A stretch of DNA of 44,062 nucleotides from Gammaproteobacteria bacterium (GTDB lineage Bacteria; Pseudomonadota; Gammaproteobacteria; HyVt-429), in contig JAJDOE010000052.1 of NCBI GenBank assembly GCA_022340345.1, positions 1 through 44,062 on the forward strand. Reading direction: 5' to 3'. Positions 7,668-16,785 of this stretch are shown here, piece after piece. Within the stretch, counting starts at the first letter, position 1, and every line of letters begins with the position of its first letter. Made by a program: the position numbers and the translations under genes. Below the pieces are notes generated by a model. It ran no database searches and was not told where the DNA came from. It saw nothing but the letters and a program-made list of their open reading frames with translations.

Positions 7668-8333
7668 TCAGTCCAGCCGCAGGACCGGCCAGCCCCGTTC
7701 CAGGGCGTGGCGTTCCAGCGGCGGGTCCGGATTCACCGCCACCGGGTGGCCGACCCGCTCCAGCAGCGGAAGGTCGTTGTGGGAATCGCTGTAGAACGTA
7801 CTCGTCGCCAGGGCCGGCTCCGCCGCCAGGCCATGCTCCGCCAGCCACGCCTGCATACGTGTCACTTTTCCCTCCCGGTAGCAGGGAACTCCCTCCACCT
7901 CCCCAGTGAAGCGGCCGTCCCGTTGTTGCGGTTCGGTGGCGATGAGTTCGCCGATGCCGAATTCCGCGGCAATGGGTTCGGTGATAAAGCGGTTGGTGGC
8001 CGTGATGATCACCAGGGTGTCCCCGTCCCGTCGATGCCGCTCCACCAGCTGCCGTGCGGACGGCGTGATGATGGGTCGAATGTGCTCCTTGAGAAAACGA
8101 AGGCGCCAGTCTTCCAGGGTGGCCTGATCGAAGCGGGTCAGCGGCTCGAGTTGGAAACGCAGGAAGGCCAGAATATCCAGTCGACCCGCCAGGTAGTCGG
8201 CGTAGTATCGATCGTGGTCCCGGGCCACCTGAATGGCATCCACCGCTCCCTGGGCGATCAGGAACTGGCCCCATTGATAATCGCTGTCACCGCGCAGTAA
8301 AGTGTTGTCGAGATCAAACAGCGCCAGGGACAA
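7668..8333 (-). CDS. HAD-IB family phosphatase (SerB-like)
   Basis: A 221-residue haloacid-dehalogenase-fold hydrolase. All four motifs are visible: FDLDNTLL at residues 5-12 (nucleophile and acid Asp), a VIITAT Thr motif, a Lys in REGKVTRMQ, and YSDSHNDLPLL with the metal-binding Asp pair. The long insert after motif I is the IB-type cap. Members include phosphoserine phosphatase and related small-molecule phosphatases; the substrate here is not known. It is divergent from rppH, and the same HAD-rppH neighbourhood exists in Pseudomonas, so this placement is conserved. Its stop is one base from the permease start. Confidence 0.88.
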   Translation of the reverse strand: MSLALFDLDNTLLRGDSDYQWGQFLIAQGAVDAIQVARDHDRYYADYLAGRLDILAFLRFQLEPLTRFDQATLEDWRLRFLKEHIRPIITPSARQLVERHRRDGDTLVIITATNRFITEPIAAEFGIGELIATEPQQRDGRFTGEVEGVPCYREGKVTRMQAWLAEHGLAAEPALATSTFYSDSHNDLPLLERVGHPVAVNPDPPLERHALERGWPVLRLD

Positions 8334-8416
8334 GTCGTGGACTCCTTTAACTACACAATGCCGGTCGGATGGGGTCTGATGCTAGCCGCTGGCCGCCGTG
8401 GAAACAAAAGAATCGC

Positions 8417-8908
8417 ATGACCCCTGATGGTTACCGGCCCAATGTGGGCATCATCCTGTGCAACCGCCTTGGCCAGGTCTTCTGGGCGCGGCGGGTGCGC
8501 CACGATGGCTGGCAGTTCCCCCAGGGCGGCATGCGCGAGCACGAGAGTCCCGAAGACGCTCTGTTTCGCGAGCTTTACGAAGAGACCGGCCTGCGCCCGG
8601 AACAGGTGGAGGTGGTGGCCCGCACCGCGGACTGGCTGAGCTATGACCTTCCGCAATCGTTGCGGCGGGGGAAGGGCAACTTTCGGGGCCAGAAGCAACT
8701 GTGGTTTCTGCTGCGCCTGCGCGAGGATGACCGGGGAATTTGCCTGGACGCCAGCGGTGAGCCGGAGTTCGACGCCTGGCGCTGGGTGGATTACTGGAAA
8801 CCGCTGGATCACATCGTGGAGTTCAAGCGCGAGGTGTACCGCAACGCCCTGGCCGAGCTGGAGCCGTTCTTCGAAGGCCTCGCGGAACGTGATTCCCGTA
8901 GCCGCTGA
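8417..8908 (+). CDS. rppH: RNA pyrophosphohydrolase RppH
   Basis: A 163-residue Nudix hydrolase that removes pyrophosphate from the 5' end of triphosphorylated mRNA and so starts RNase E-dependent decay. The start at ATG 8417 gives [19 protein letters not shown], aligning with the E. coli protein; an earlier in-frame start at 8369 would add 16 unrelated residues. The Nudix box (about residues 37-59, [20 protein letters not shown]...) is intact, and the WQFPQGG and [10 protein letters not shown] motifs are typical of RppH. The 3' end overlaps the next gene by 20 bases in another frame. ptsP, the usual neighbour in pseudomonads, is replaced by an RND efflux operon. Confidence 0.95.
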   Translation: MTPDGYRPNVGIILCNRLGQVFWARRVRHDGWQFPQGGMREHESPEDALFRELYEETGLRPEQVEVVARTADWLSYDLPQSLRRGKGNFRGQKQLWFLLRLREDDRGICLDASGEPEFDAWRWVDYWKPLDHIVEFKREVYRNALAELEPFFEGLAERDSRSR

Positions 8909-9956
8909 TCGCACCGCGCCACTGCGGATCGCAGCGATCAGCCTGCTGCTGCTGATTGCGGCTTGTGAGCAGAATTCCGCGCCGGGCGCCGGCCCGGCCG
9001 CTGGCAAAAAACCGCCCCTGGTGCAGCTTGCCGTGGTGAGCGAGCGCGTGGTGCGGCATCGGGTGGAGCGCGCCGGTACCCTGCGTGCCGAACGTTCCGC
9101 GCGCCTGTTCAATCAGGAAGAGGGCGCCGTTGTCGAGGTCACGGTGCGCGAGGGTGATGTGGTCAGTCAGGAGCAATTGCTGGTGCGCCTGGACGACCGG
9201 TTGCTGGCGGCACAGCACGCCAAGGCGCTCTCCCAGCGCCTGCAGGCCGAGGCCGATCTGCGACGCCTGGAGAAAGTCGGCGTGCGCCTGGTCAGCGACG
9301 AGGATCGTGCCCGGGCGCGCACCGCGCTGGACGTGGCGCGCGCAGAAGAGCGCCTGTTGGCAACCCGCCTGGACTACCTGCGGATCCGCGCGCCCTTCGC
9401 CGGGCTGATCACCGCACGGGAGATCAATCCGGGCGATGTCGCTCCACGGCACTCCCACCTGCTGAGCCTGATCGACCCGGACAGCCTGCGCACCGAGGTC
9501 GAGGTGTCCGAGTTGCTGTTGCCGAGGCTGGCGGCCGGGGATGCCGCGGACGTACGAATTGATGCACTTGGCAATCAACAGTTTGCGGGCCGCATCCTGC
9601 GCATCCATCCGCGGGTCAATGAGACCACGCGGCGGGGGATCGTGGAAGTGGCGCTGGACCCGGTCCCGCCGGGAGCGCGAGCCGGACAATTTTGCCGCGT
9701 GACGCTGACCACCCGGGACGCCAGAAGCCTGGTGGTACCACTGGCATCCGTGCGCCGCGACGCGGAGGGTGAATTCGTGTTCCGCTTCGTGGATGGCGTG
9801 ATTGAACGCCTGCCGGTTGCCACCGGCCTGCGGTTCGGGGACGGAGTGGAGATTCTCTCCGGCCCGTCCGCCGGTGAACGGGTGGTACGCGCCGGATTCA
9901 TGGGGCTGCACGCGGGTACGCGGGTGCGTCCCGCGGCGGACGGGGAGGGCAAATGA
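8889..9956 (+). CDS. RND efflux periplasmic adaptor (membrane fusion) lipoprotein
   Basis: A 355-residue HlyD/AcrA-type adaptor. The start at GTG 8889, inside the end of rppH, is preferred because it places a lipoprotein signal at residues 12-26 (SLLLLIAAC, acylated C26); frames starting further upstream run through rppH. Lipoyl/barrel-sandwich halves (about 65-95 and 165-195, the second with [20 protein letters not shown]) flank an alpha-helical hairpin (about 95-160). A beta-barrel and a membrane-proximal domain (about 200-355) follow. It would bridge the inner-membrane pump to an outer-membrane channel. No TolC-type gene is in the window. The last 4 bases overlap the pump gene, so the two are translationally coupled. 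Confidence 0.9.
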   Translation: MIPVAADRTAPLRIAAISLLLLIAACEQNSAPGAGPAAGKKPPLVQLAVVSERVVRHRVERAGTLRAERSARLFNQEEGAVVEVTVREGDVVSQEQLLVRLDDRLLAAQHAKALSQRLQAEADLRRLEKVGVRLVSDEDRARARTALDVARAEERLLATRLDYLRIRAPFAGLITAREINPGDVAPRHSHLLSLIDPDSLRTEVEVSELLLPRLAAGDAADVRIDALGNQQFAGRILRIHPRVNETTRRGIVEVALDPVPPGARAGQFCRVTLTTRDARSLVVPLASVRRDAEGEFVFRFVDGVIERLPVATGLRFGDGVEILSGPSAGERVVRAGFMGLHAGTRVRPAADGEGK

Positions 9957-12900
9957 ACCTCGCTGGAGCGGGCCTGGCGGTGCGGGCCATCAATCACCCG
10001 GTGGGTACCATCATGATCACCCTGGCGGTGGTGGTGCTCGGCGTGTTCGCGGTGGAACGCCTGTCGGTGAACCTGTTGCCACATCTCATCTACCCGGAAG
10101 TCCGGGTACGCATCCTGGACCCGGGTGTCAGCGCAACGGTCATGGAAGAGCGGGTGACGCGACAGCTCGAGGAACAACTGGCGATAACGGAAGACGCCAT
10201 CAACGTTACTTCCACGACGAATGAAGGCGGCGCCCTGGTCGGGCTGGAATTTTCCTACGGCAAGGATATTGATATCGCCCTGCGGGATGCGAGTACTCGC
10301 CTGGACCGGGCCAAGCGTTTTCTGCCGGCCTCCATCGATCCCCCGATCATCTACAAGCTGGACCCGTCCCAGATTCCCGCCATGGAGTTCGTGGTGACCT
10401 CGCGCACGCGCGACCCGGTGTCGTTGCGGACCTGGACCGATGATGTATTCGCAAAGTGGTTCCTCAACCTCCCCGGGGTAGCGGCGGCGGAAGTCGGCGG
10501 CGGCCTGGTGCGGGAGATCCACATTCGCCCCGACATGAAACGGCTGGCGGGGCTGGGCCTCACGGTGGACGATCTTCTGGCTGCGATCCGCAACGGCAAC
10601 CGGGAGGAGGCCGCGGGTCGATTGACGCTGCCGGGGCTGGAGTACGGCTCGCGCACCGCCGGCCGGGTGACCACCCTGGAACAACTGGCCGACCTGTTCC
10701 TGCCCCTGAAAAGTGGGGGTTCGATTCGCCTCGGGGAAGTGGCCGAAGTACTCGATTTTCACGAAGACAACCGCTTGCGGGTGCGGAACAACGGTGTGTC
10801 CGGCGTAAAGATGACGGTGCAGAAACAGCCGGACGCAAATACCGTGGCGGTCGCCGACGTGGTGCGCAAACGACTGGGGTGGTTGCGTTCCAATCAGCTC
10901 ATTCCCGCGGACGTGGAGGTGACCAACATCTCCGATCAGTCTGTATACGTTCGCAATTCCGTGGGCAACGCTTCCATGGCCGCCGTCAGCGGCGCGTTGC
11001 TGGCGATGATAGTGGTCTACCTGTTCCTCGGAAACCTGCGGCGTACACTGATCATTGGCAGCGCAATCCCGATTTCCATCTTCGCAACCTTCATTCTCAT
11101 GGGCCTGGGCAACCTGACCCTGAATATCATGACGCTCGGTGGGTTGGCGCTCGGCATCGGCATGCTGGTGGACAACACCATCGTGATGCTGGAAAACATC
11201 AGCCGTCATCAGGATGCCGGCGAGAGCATGCTGGACGCCGGACGTAACGGAGCCGGTGAGGTAAACAGCGCTATCGTGGCGTCCACCAGCACCAACCTGG
11301 CGGCGGTGTTGCCTTTCCTTTTCATCAGCGGTCTGGTGGGCCTGCTGTTTCGGGAACTGATCGTTACCATATCGGCGGCGATCTTCGCTTCCCTGATCAT
11401 CGCGCTCACCCTGGTGCCGGCGCTCGCCGCGCGGGTGCCGGCCAGTTCCCACAACCGCCTGCGCGTTTTCGTGGACCGCCGCCTGAAGTACCTGCGTGAC
11501 CGGTACGCGGCTCTTCTGGAACGCCTGATCGAACGCCCGTATCCGCTGCTGGTGGCGGCCGTGCTGGCCCTGGCGTTGCCCTGGTGGACCTTCACGTCGA
11601 GCCAAACCGAGTTCCTGCCACGCATGGACGACGGGCGGGTGCGCATAAACGTCTCCATGGATCCGGGAACGCCGGTCGATGTGATGGATGTGGCCGTTGA
11701 GCAGCTGGAAGAGCTGGTGTGGTCGCAGGGCGACGTCGCCAATGTGTTTACTTATGTTGGCGGGCGCATTTTTGGCCGCACGGAACGGGAAATCGCCAAT
11801 CGCAGTTCCCTGCATCTGCAGCTGGTGCCGCGTAGTGCCCGGCAGCGCAGCGCTCGCCAATGGGTGACCGACTTCCAGCAGAACCAGCGCAAGCAGCAAC
11901 GCGCGGACATGCGCGTGCGCGCGCAGGCGGAACGAATTCGCGGCCTGCGCACCAGCCAGTCGGAAGAGGAAATCAGCGTGCGTATACAGGGACCGGACCT
12001 GGCGGTGTTGGCACGCCTGGCGGACACGGTTCTGGAACGCTTGCAGGACACGCCCGGAATTCGCAACCTGGAGCATTCCCTGCAGGACGAACGCCAGGAA
12101 CTGGCGGTGGAGGTGGACCGCGAGCGAGCTGCGGAGCTGGGGCTTAGCGTCGCCGACGTGGGACGCATGCTGCGGCTGGCGCTGACCGGAGAGACCGCGG
12201 GGGATTTTCTGGAGGGGGACCGCGCCTTTCCGATTCGGGTTCGCCTTTCTCCCAACGATCTGCAGAGTCCCGAATCCCTGAAATCGATTCTGCTGTTCGG
12301 CGCTCGCGAGGACCGGGGCCCGGTTTACCTGGGTGATGTGGCGCAGCTGGGCCTGGTCCCGGTGCCGTCGGAAATCCGACGGGAAAGCCAGCGACGCATC
12401 GTTGAGGTCACCGCCAGCGTGACCGGAACCCTGGGCGAGGCGTTTTCCGCGGTGCGCGGACGCCTGCAGTCGCTGGAGCTGCCGGTGGGCTATTCGCTGT
12501 ACTACGGTGGAGCGGAGCAGTCGCTGGAAGAGGGCCGCAGTCTCGGGGTGGGGCTGCTGGGCCTGGCCATTTTTCTGGTGTTCGTGGTCATGGCGGTGCA
12601 ATACGAATCTCTGCGCAACCCGCTGGTGATCCTGGTATGTATCCCGTTCGCCCTGATCGGCGTGGCGGCGGGCCTGGAGATACTCAATCTCCCGGTGTCC
12701 ATGCCGGTGTGGCTGGGGCTGATCATGCTGGCCGGTATCGTGGTCAACAACGCGATCGTGCTGGTGGAGTACATCGAGATCCTGCGCCGGCGGGGCACGA
12801 TGCTGAGCGAGGCGATTATCGAGGCGGGCCGCCTGCGTCTGCGGCCGATCCTGATGACGACCCTGACCACGGTCATCGGCATGTTGCCGCTGGCGCTGGG

Positions 12901-13069
12901 CTGGGGAGAGGGAGCTGAGATGCTGCAGCCCCTGGCGATCGCAATTATCTGGGGCCTGGGTTTCTCGATGCTGGTAAGTCTGCTGCTGGTTCCGCTGGTC
13001 TACCGGCTACTGCACGCTCACGATTCCGTGCCGGTGGCCGCATCGCCTCATCTTCCGGACGGCGCGTAA
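9953..13069 (+). CDS. RND efflux pump inner-membrane transporter (AcrB-like)
   Basis: A 1038-residue proton-driven exporter with the duplicated RND plan: TM1, a large periplasmic loop, TM2-6, a central cytoplasmic linker rich in Arg/Gln, TM7, a second loop, TM8-12. The TM4 motif is GIGMLVDNTIVMLENI, with one Asp followed by Asn where AcrB has Asp407-Asp408. TM10 reads LAGIVVNNAIVLVEYIE, with Asn where AcrB has Lys940. These replacements occur in a recognised subset of RND exporters, so the pump need not be inactive, but its proton relay differs from AcrB. The substrate is unknown. It is coupled to the adaptor gene by an ATGA overlap; its 3' end overlaps a convergent gene by 22 bases. Confidence 0.94.
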   Translation: MNLAGAGLAVRAINHPVGTIMITLAVVVLGVFAVERLSVNLLPHLIYPEVRVRILDPGVSATVMEERVTRQLEEQLAITEDAINVTSTTNEGGALVGLEFSYGKDIDIALRDASTRLDRAKRFLPASIDPPIIYKLDPSQIPAMEFVVTSRTRDPVSLRTWTDDVFAKWFLNLPGVAAAEVGGGLVREIHIRPDMKRLAGLGLTVDDLLAAIRNGNREEAAGRLTLPGLEYGSRTAGRVTTLEQLADLFLPLKSGGSIRLGEVAEVLDFHEDNRLRVRNNGVSGVKMTVQKQPDANTVAVADVVRKRLGWLRSNQLIPADVEVTNISDQSVYVRNSVGNASMAAVSGALLAMIVVYLFLGNLRRTLIIGSAIPISIFATFILMGLGNLTLNIMTLGGLALGIGMLVDNTIVMLENISRHQDAGESMLDAGRNGAGEVNSAIVASTSTNLAAVLPFLFISGLVGLLFRELIVTISAAIFASLIIALTLVPALAARVPASSHNRLRVFVDRRLKYLRDRYAALLERLIERPYPLLVAAVLALALPWWTFTSSQTEFLPRMDDGRVRINVSMDPGTPVDVMDVAVEQLEELVWSQGDVANVFTYVGGRIFGRTEREIANRSSLHLQLVPRSARQRSARQWVTDFQQNQRKQQRADMRVRAQAERIRGLRTSQSEEEISVRIQGPDLAVLARLADTVLERLQDTPGIRNLEHSLQDERQELAVEVDRERAAELGLSVADVGRMLRLALTGETAGDFLEGDRAFPIRVRLSPNDLQSPESLKSILLFGAREDRGPVYLGDVAQLGLVPVPSEIRRESQRRIVEVTASVTGTLGEAFSAVRGRLQSLELPVGYSLYYGGAEQSLEEGRSLGVGLLGLAIFLVFVVMAVQYESLRNPLVILVCIPFALIGVAAGLEILNLPVSMPVWLGLIMLAGIVVNNAIVLVEYIEILRRRGTMLSEAIIEAGRLRLRPILMTTLTTVIGMLPLALGWGEGAEMLQPLAIAIIWGLGFSMLVSLLLVPLVYRLLHAHDSVPVAASPHLPDGA

Positions 13070-13626
13070 ACCTCTATTCCTTCGAGTGCCCCGCTGGCGA
13101 AGCGAAAACTGATTCCAAGCTGCGGGTACGCAATCAGGGACTTGTCGCGACTGGCGCGGCCGGCGCCGTAGAGCGCGCTGATCTGGAAGGCCGGCATGCC
13201 GAAACCGGCACCTCGGGTGGTCTGGAAAGGCGACCCTGGTTTGCCGCGTAAAACGATTTTCTCCACGAATTTTTTGCCGTCCACCCGCACCTCCGTGAAA
13301 TAGTCGGCGCGGTAGTACCACTTGTTGGTGCCGAGCAGATGCCCGTCTTCCGAGCGTATGGGCCGCCCCCAGGCCTTCAGTACCGCCTGAAACGAGGAAC
13401 CCACGCGGACCGCCTTCAGGCCCTGGCCGGCGCGCACATGCACGTCCGCCTGCAACAGGTGGCTGATGAACTCCGCACGGCGGCGGTTGATCGGGTCCGC
13501 CGGCGCCGCCGATGGGCCCGCTGATGCCGGCGGCTTCGGGTCAGCGGTCGGCTGAGCCTGGGCGGTGGCGCAGAGCAGCAGGACGGAGAAAAGCGCAAGC
13601 GAGTAGGGTATAGGCATCGCGGACAA
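13048..13626 (-). CDS. Secreted protein of unknown function
   Basis: A 192-residue protein with a signal peptide (about residues 1-24, ending AQA) and a Pro/Ala-rich linker (25-45). A compact domain follows, containing AVRVGSSFQAVLKAWGRPI, NKWYYRADYF and an LGISFRFASGALEGIEVY C-terminus. Phrases such as VGSSFQAVLKAWGRP recur in small envelope proteins with an SmpA/BamE-like or related fold, but I do not recognise this family and give no function. An alternative Met lies three codons downstream. The gene converges on the RND pump gene with a 22-base overlap. The DUF3301 gene lies 87 bases upstream on the same strand and may be co-transcribed. Confidence 0.75.
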   Translation of the reverse strand: MSAMPIPYSLALFSVLLLCATAQAQPTADPKPPASAGPSAAPADPINRRRAEFISHLLQADVHVRAGQGLKAVRVGSSFQAVLKAWGRPIRSEDGHLLGTNKWYYRADYFTEVRVDGKKFVEKIVLRGKPGSPFQTTRGAGFGMPAFQISALYGAGRASRDKSLIAYPQLGISFRFASGALEGIEVYAPSGR

Positions 13627-13713
13627 TTATGGCACGAGCCCGCTGATGGTTCGCGGCCGGGATGCCACCGCCGGTCTGTGGGGTGGCGCCGCCGGCGCCC
13701 GCCGGGCCGCTGC

Positions 13714-14022
13714 CTAGTGCGCCGCTCCCGGAACCCGGTCGACTTCCAGCATCCGGCCACCGGCCAGCGCTACGTAGCCCGATTGCCGCGAAATGCCGCT
13801 GACGGAAAATTCGAAACCGTAGATTCGACAGACCACCGGGCGACCATCGATTCGCCGCAAGCCGATTCGGCCTAGCTGGACAGTATCGTCGAGCAGCTGG
13901 AAACCCGCATTGTTACAGTAGCGGCGGGCTTCGCGTTCCGCCGCTTCGCGAGCACGCATGAAGTCAAGCCAGACCAGCACGCCAATGCCGAGAAACACCG
14001 TCAACGTCACCAGGGAGCCCAT
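13714..14022 (-). CDS. DUF3301-family membrane-anchored protein
   Basis: A 102-residue protein with one N-terminal membrane helix (about residues 3-19), a charged [13 protein letters not shown] helix, and a small beta-rich domain with [15 protein letters not shown] and YGFEFSVSG. This is the plan of DUF3301 proteins of gammaproteobacteria, whose function is unknown. The cytoplasmic or periplasmic side of the soluble part is not settled. It is divergent from the macrodomain gene, with 56 bases between the two starts. Confidence 0.8.
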   Translation of the reverse strand: MGSLVTLTVFLGIGVLVWLDFMRAREAAEREARRYCNNAGFQLLDDTVQLGRIGLRRIDGRPVVCRIYGFEFSVSGISRQSGYVALAGGRMLEVDRVPGAAH

Positions 14023-14078
14023 CGCGCCATGCTGCCGTGCTTGCCAGCGCGGTGCAATCCTGCGTAGAGTTCGATGCC

Positions 14079-14573
14079 ATGATCAGGGTCGTGCAGGGTG
14101 ACATCACCCGGCTGGCCGTGGACGCCATTGTGAACGCGGCGAACGCCAGCTTGCTTGGTGGCGGCGGAGTTGATGGCGCAATTCACAAGGCGGCGGGACC
14201 GGAGCTGAAGGAATTCTGCCGCACGCTTGACGGCTGCCCGACCGGTGAGGCGAGAATTTCGCCCGGGTTCAATCTGCAGGCGCGCTGGATCATTCATACC
14301 GTGGGGCCCATTTGGCACGGTGGCTACGCTGGCGAATCGGAGCAGCTCGCATCCTGCTACCGCAATTGCCTCGCGTTGGCCCGTGAACACGACGTTCGCA
14401 GCATCGCCTTTCCCAGCATCGGTACCGGCGCCTACCGTTTCCCCAAGAACGCTGCAGCCAGCATCGCGGTCAACGTTTTCGGCGCTGCCGAGTTGTCCTT
14501 TGATGAGATCATCTGTTGCGTGTTCAGCGACGAGGACCAGGAGATTTATGAACAAGCTCTCAAAGATCGTTAG
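14079..14573 (+). CDS. Macrodomain protein, O-acetyl-ADP-ribose deacetylase (YmdB-like)
   Basis: A 164-residue single-domain macro protein. The start at ATG 14079 gives [25 protein letters not shown], the canonical N-terminus; an upstream in-frame Met would add 14 atypical residues. GDIT, the NAAN motif with the glycine-rich [14 protein letters not shown] loop, and [12 protein letters not shown] form the ADP-ribose pocket. YmdB-type members hydrolyse O-acetyl-ADP-ribose and some remove ADP-ribose from proteins; E. coli YmdB also inhibits RNase III. Which activity applies here is unknown. The last 26 bases overlap the start of the EipA-like gene, so translation of the two is probably coupled. 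Confidence 0.92.
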   Translation: MIRVVQGDITRLAVDAIVNAANASLLGGGGVDGAIHKAAGPELKEFCRTLDGCPTGEARISPGFNLQARWIIHTVGPIWHGGYAGESEQLASCYRNCLALAREHDVRSIAFPSIGTGAYRFPKNAAASIAVNVFGAAELSFDEIICCVFSDEDQEIYEQALKDR

Positions 14574-15153
14574 GTTTGGCTCCCGGGCCGGCGGACTCGT
14601 GGTTCTGCTGCTGCTCGGTGGACCGGCCAGCGCCCAGGATTATGGTGCGCGCACGCAGCCGAACCCGGATGAAACCTATGACAAGCAGACCATCATCACG
14701 GCCGCTGAGGAATTTTTCGGTGATGGGGCGGAGGGTCTGGGAACTGTCCTCGAGAAGGTGTTTTCGGACCTGGGTCGCCCCAACGCCTACATCAAGGGCC
14801 AGGAAGCTGGCGCTGCGATCGCGGTTGGTGTGCGCTACGGTGATGGCACGCTGATTCTCAAGAACGGGACCACCGCCAAGGTGCACTGGAAGGGTCCCAG
14901 TATCGGATTCGATCTGGGCGCCAATGCCTCGCGAACCTTCATCCTGGTTTACAGTCTGCCCGCCGCCCAGGCGATTTTTCGGCGCTTTCCGGGTGTCGAA
15001 GGCAGCCTGTACTTCGTCGCCGGCCTGGGCGTGACCTATATGCGCGCCGGTGGGATGGCGCTGGCCCCGATCCGTCTCGGAGTGGGCTGGCGGCAGGGCG
15101 CGAACGTGGGGTACATGCACTTCACGCCGGAAAAGAGCTGGGTTCCCTTTTAG
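14548..15153 (+). CDS. EipA-like envelope protein (DUF1134)
   Basis: A 201-residue secreted protein. ATG 14548 is chosen because it gives a signal peptide (about 1-30, ending ASA); the frame also continues upstream but only as a shadow of the macrodomain gene. The mature part follows the DUF1134 pattern closely: [64 protein letters not shown] and a final [16 protein letters not shown]. In Brucella, EipA of this family is a periplasmic beta-barrel-like protein needed for cell-envelope integrity. The 26-base overlap with a macrodomain gene is notable because the two families have no known link. Confidence 0.88.
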   Translation: MNKLSKIVRFGSRAGGLVVLLLLGGPASAQDYGARTQPNPDETYDKQTIITAAEEFFGDGAEGLGTVLEKVFSDLGRPNAYIKGQEAGAAIAVGVRYGDGTLILKNGTTAKVHWKGPSIGFDLGANASRTFILVYSLPAAQAIFRRFPGVEGSLYFVAGLGVTYMRAGGMALAPIRLGVGWRQGANVGYMHFTPEKSWVPF

Positions 15154-15170
15154 ATAGGCTTAGATAGGCT
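15151..15170 (+). repeat. Perfect 10-bp tandem duplication at a stop codon
   Basis: TAGATAGGCT occurs twice in tandem. The first TAG is the stop codon of the EipA-like gene, so the duplication supplies further stop triplets in other frames. It is probably a small slippage event. Confidence 0.8.
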
Positions 15171-15302
15171 CCGAAGAATTCCATCCCGAAATTCCCGGAG
15201 CACGGAAAGCGATAAGCGCGATGTACGCGGGAAGGACCCTCCGCTTCGCTACGGGTCATCCGTGGTGGCCTGGCAGGCCTTCGCCACACCGTATTTCACC
15301 TT

Positions 15303-15333
15303 CAAAAACCGCCGAACCGAGCGCCGGTTTTTG
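15303..15333. terminator. Bidirectional hairpin between eipA-like gene and folA
   Basis: A 9-bp perfect stem (CAAAAACCG at 15303-15311 with CGGTTTTTG at 15325-15333). The A5/T5 arms give a T-run on either strand. It lies between two convergent genes and is a reasonable terminator for both. The rest of the 15154-15368 gap contains a weaker GACCC...GGGTC inverted repeat near 15235 and no gene that I can support. Confidence 0.6.
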
Positions 15334-15368
15334 ACGGCGCATCCGTGCGCCGCACGGGTTTCGCGCAA

Positions 15369-15878
15369 TCAGCGCGTCGCCCGCACCAGTATTTGCCAGG
15401 TGAACCCGAATTGGTGTTTTTCATCCGCCGGGTGTTCACAGCTCCAGCGCAGACGCCACTCCTCCGGGTTCAGGCCTTCAAACCGGGTATCTCCATCCAG
15501 CCGCGCATGCACCCGGGTCAGGTAGATGCGCTCCGCCAAAGGCAGGCAGGCGGCGTAGAGGCTTGCGCCGCCGATGCATAGTGTCTCGCGCACATCGCCG
15601 GCGGCCTCCAGGGCCCCTTCCACGGAGCTTCGTACCCGGGCGCAGGGAGCCACATAGTGCTCGTTACGGGTCACCACGATGTTCGGCCGCGCCGGCAGTG
15701 GACGGCGGGGCAGGGACTCCCAGGTGCGTCGGCCCATGATGATGGGTTTCCCCAGGGTATGGCGACGGAAAAGGCGCAGGTCGTCGGGCAGGTGCCACGG
15801 TAAACCATTGTCCTGACCGATCAGATCGCCCTCATCCATGGCGACGATCAGGGATAGCCGGGGCGATCGCTTTTTCAT
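15369..15878 (-). CDS. folA: Dihydrofolate reductase
   Basis: A 169-residue enzyme reducing dihydrofolate to tetrahydrofolate with NADPH. The folate pocket shows [11 protein letters not shown] with the catalytic Asp, the NADPH-binding [15 protein letters not shown], and the conserved IGGASLY and IYLTRV motifs. Its ATG overlaps the thyA stop (ATGA), giving a thyA-folA operon in which thymidylate synthase produces the dihydrofolate that this enzyme recycles. Length and motifs are ordinary for a chromosomal FolA; nothing suggests a resistance cassette. Confidence 0.96.
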   Translation of the reverse strand: MKKRSPRLSLIVAMDEGDLIGQDNGLPWHLPDDLRLFRRHTLGKPIIMGRRTWESLPRRPLPARPNIVVTRNEHYVAPCARVRSSVEGALEAAGDVRETLCIGGASLYAACLPLAERIYLTRVHARLDGDTRFEGLNPEEWRLRWSCEHPADEKHQFGFTWQILVRATR

Positions 15879-16669
15879 ACGGCCACCGGTGCGCGGATGG
15901 CCGGATGGTGCTGATACTGCAGCAATTCGAAATCCTCGTAGCGAAAGCCGAAAAGGTCGCGTAGCTCCGGGTTCAGGCGCATGCGGGGGGCCGGCAGCGG
16001 TTCGCGCGCCAATTGGGTATCCGCCTGCTCAAGGTGATTGAGATACAGGTGGGCATCTCCGAAGGAATGAATAAACTCACCCGGCTTCAGATCGCAGACC
16101 TGCGCCACCATCATCGTGAGCAGGGCATAGGATGCGACGTTGAATGGCACGCCCAGGAAAACATCAGCGCTGCGCTGGTACAGGTGGCAGGACAGGCGAC
16201 CTTCCGCCACGTAAAACTGGAACAGGGTATGACAGGGCGCGAGCGCCATGCGATCCAGTTCAGCCACGTTCCAGGCGCTCACCAGGATTCGGCGGGAATC
16301 CGGGGTGTTGCGAATCTGGTCCAGGATGGTGGCGAGCTGGTCGTGGTGTCGTCCATCGGGCCCGGGCCAGGAGCGCCATTGCGAACCGTAAATCGGGCCG
16401 AGCTCGCCGTGCTCGTCGGCCCACTCGTCCCAGATGGTGACTCCGTTTTCCCGCAGGTAGCCTGTGTTCGTATCGCCCCGAAGGAACCAAAGCAGTTCGT
16501 GGATAATCGACCGCAGGTGGAGTTTCTTGGTGGTGACCAGGGGAAACCCCTTGGCCAGATCAAATCGCATCTGGTGGCCGAAGATGCTGAGCGTGCCGGT
16601 GCCCGTGCGGTCGGATTTGCGAATCCCGCGGTTGCGAACGCGGCGCATCAGGTCGAGATAGGGTTCCAC
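15875..16669 (-). CDS. thyA: Thymidylate synthase
   Basis: A 264-residue enzyme converting dUMP to dTMP with methylene-tetrahydrofolate. An ATG at 16714 would add 15 residues; the GTG at 16669 is preferred because it gives [10 protein letters not shown] as N-terminus, the same length as E. coli ThyA (264), and places the catalytic cysteine ([10 protein letters not shown]) at residue 146, exactly as in E. coli. Other signatures: [11 protein letters not shown], the [14 protein letters not shown]-like dUMP loop (here [14 protein letters not shown]), and GDAHLYLNH. It lies first in the thyA-folA operon and is divergent from a Sel1-like lipoprotein gene. Confidence 0.96.
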   Translation of the reverse strand: MEPYLDLMRRVRNRGIRKSDRTGTGTLSIFGHQMRFDLAKGFPLVTTKKLHLRSIIHELLWFLRGDTNTGYLRENGVTIWDEWADEHGELGPIYGSQWRSWPGPDGRHHDQLATILDQIRNTPDSRRILVSAWNVAELDRMALAPCHTLFQFYVAEGRLSCHLYQRSADVFLGVPFNVASYALLTMMVAQVCDLKPGEFIHSFGDAHLYLNHLEQADTQLAREPLPAPRMRLNPELRDLFGFRYEDFELLQYQHHPAIRAPVAV

Positions 16670-16785
16670 GGATATTCCGGATCGGGGTCGCGGGAAATGA
16701 TAAACGCCGCACATCGCCGCGTCGAGGCGTGTTTGCGGGAACGGGGCATCCCTCCCATAATTCCGCCTGAATCCGGAGAAGCCGA

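Noticed and set aside
9575-12601. A 1008-residue open frame on the minus strand opposite the RND pump gene
   Set aside because: It is antisense to a clear RND gene, has a His/Gln/Arg-rich composition typical of GC-rich shadow frames, and shows no family motif.
15369-16669. A horizontally acquired thyA-folA (phage-like or resistance) cassette
   Set aside because: Composition matches neighbours, lengths and active sites are those of housekeeping enzymes, and no mobile element is nearby.
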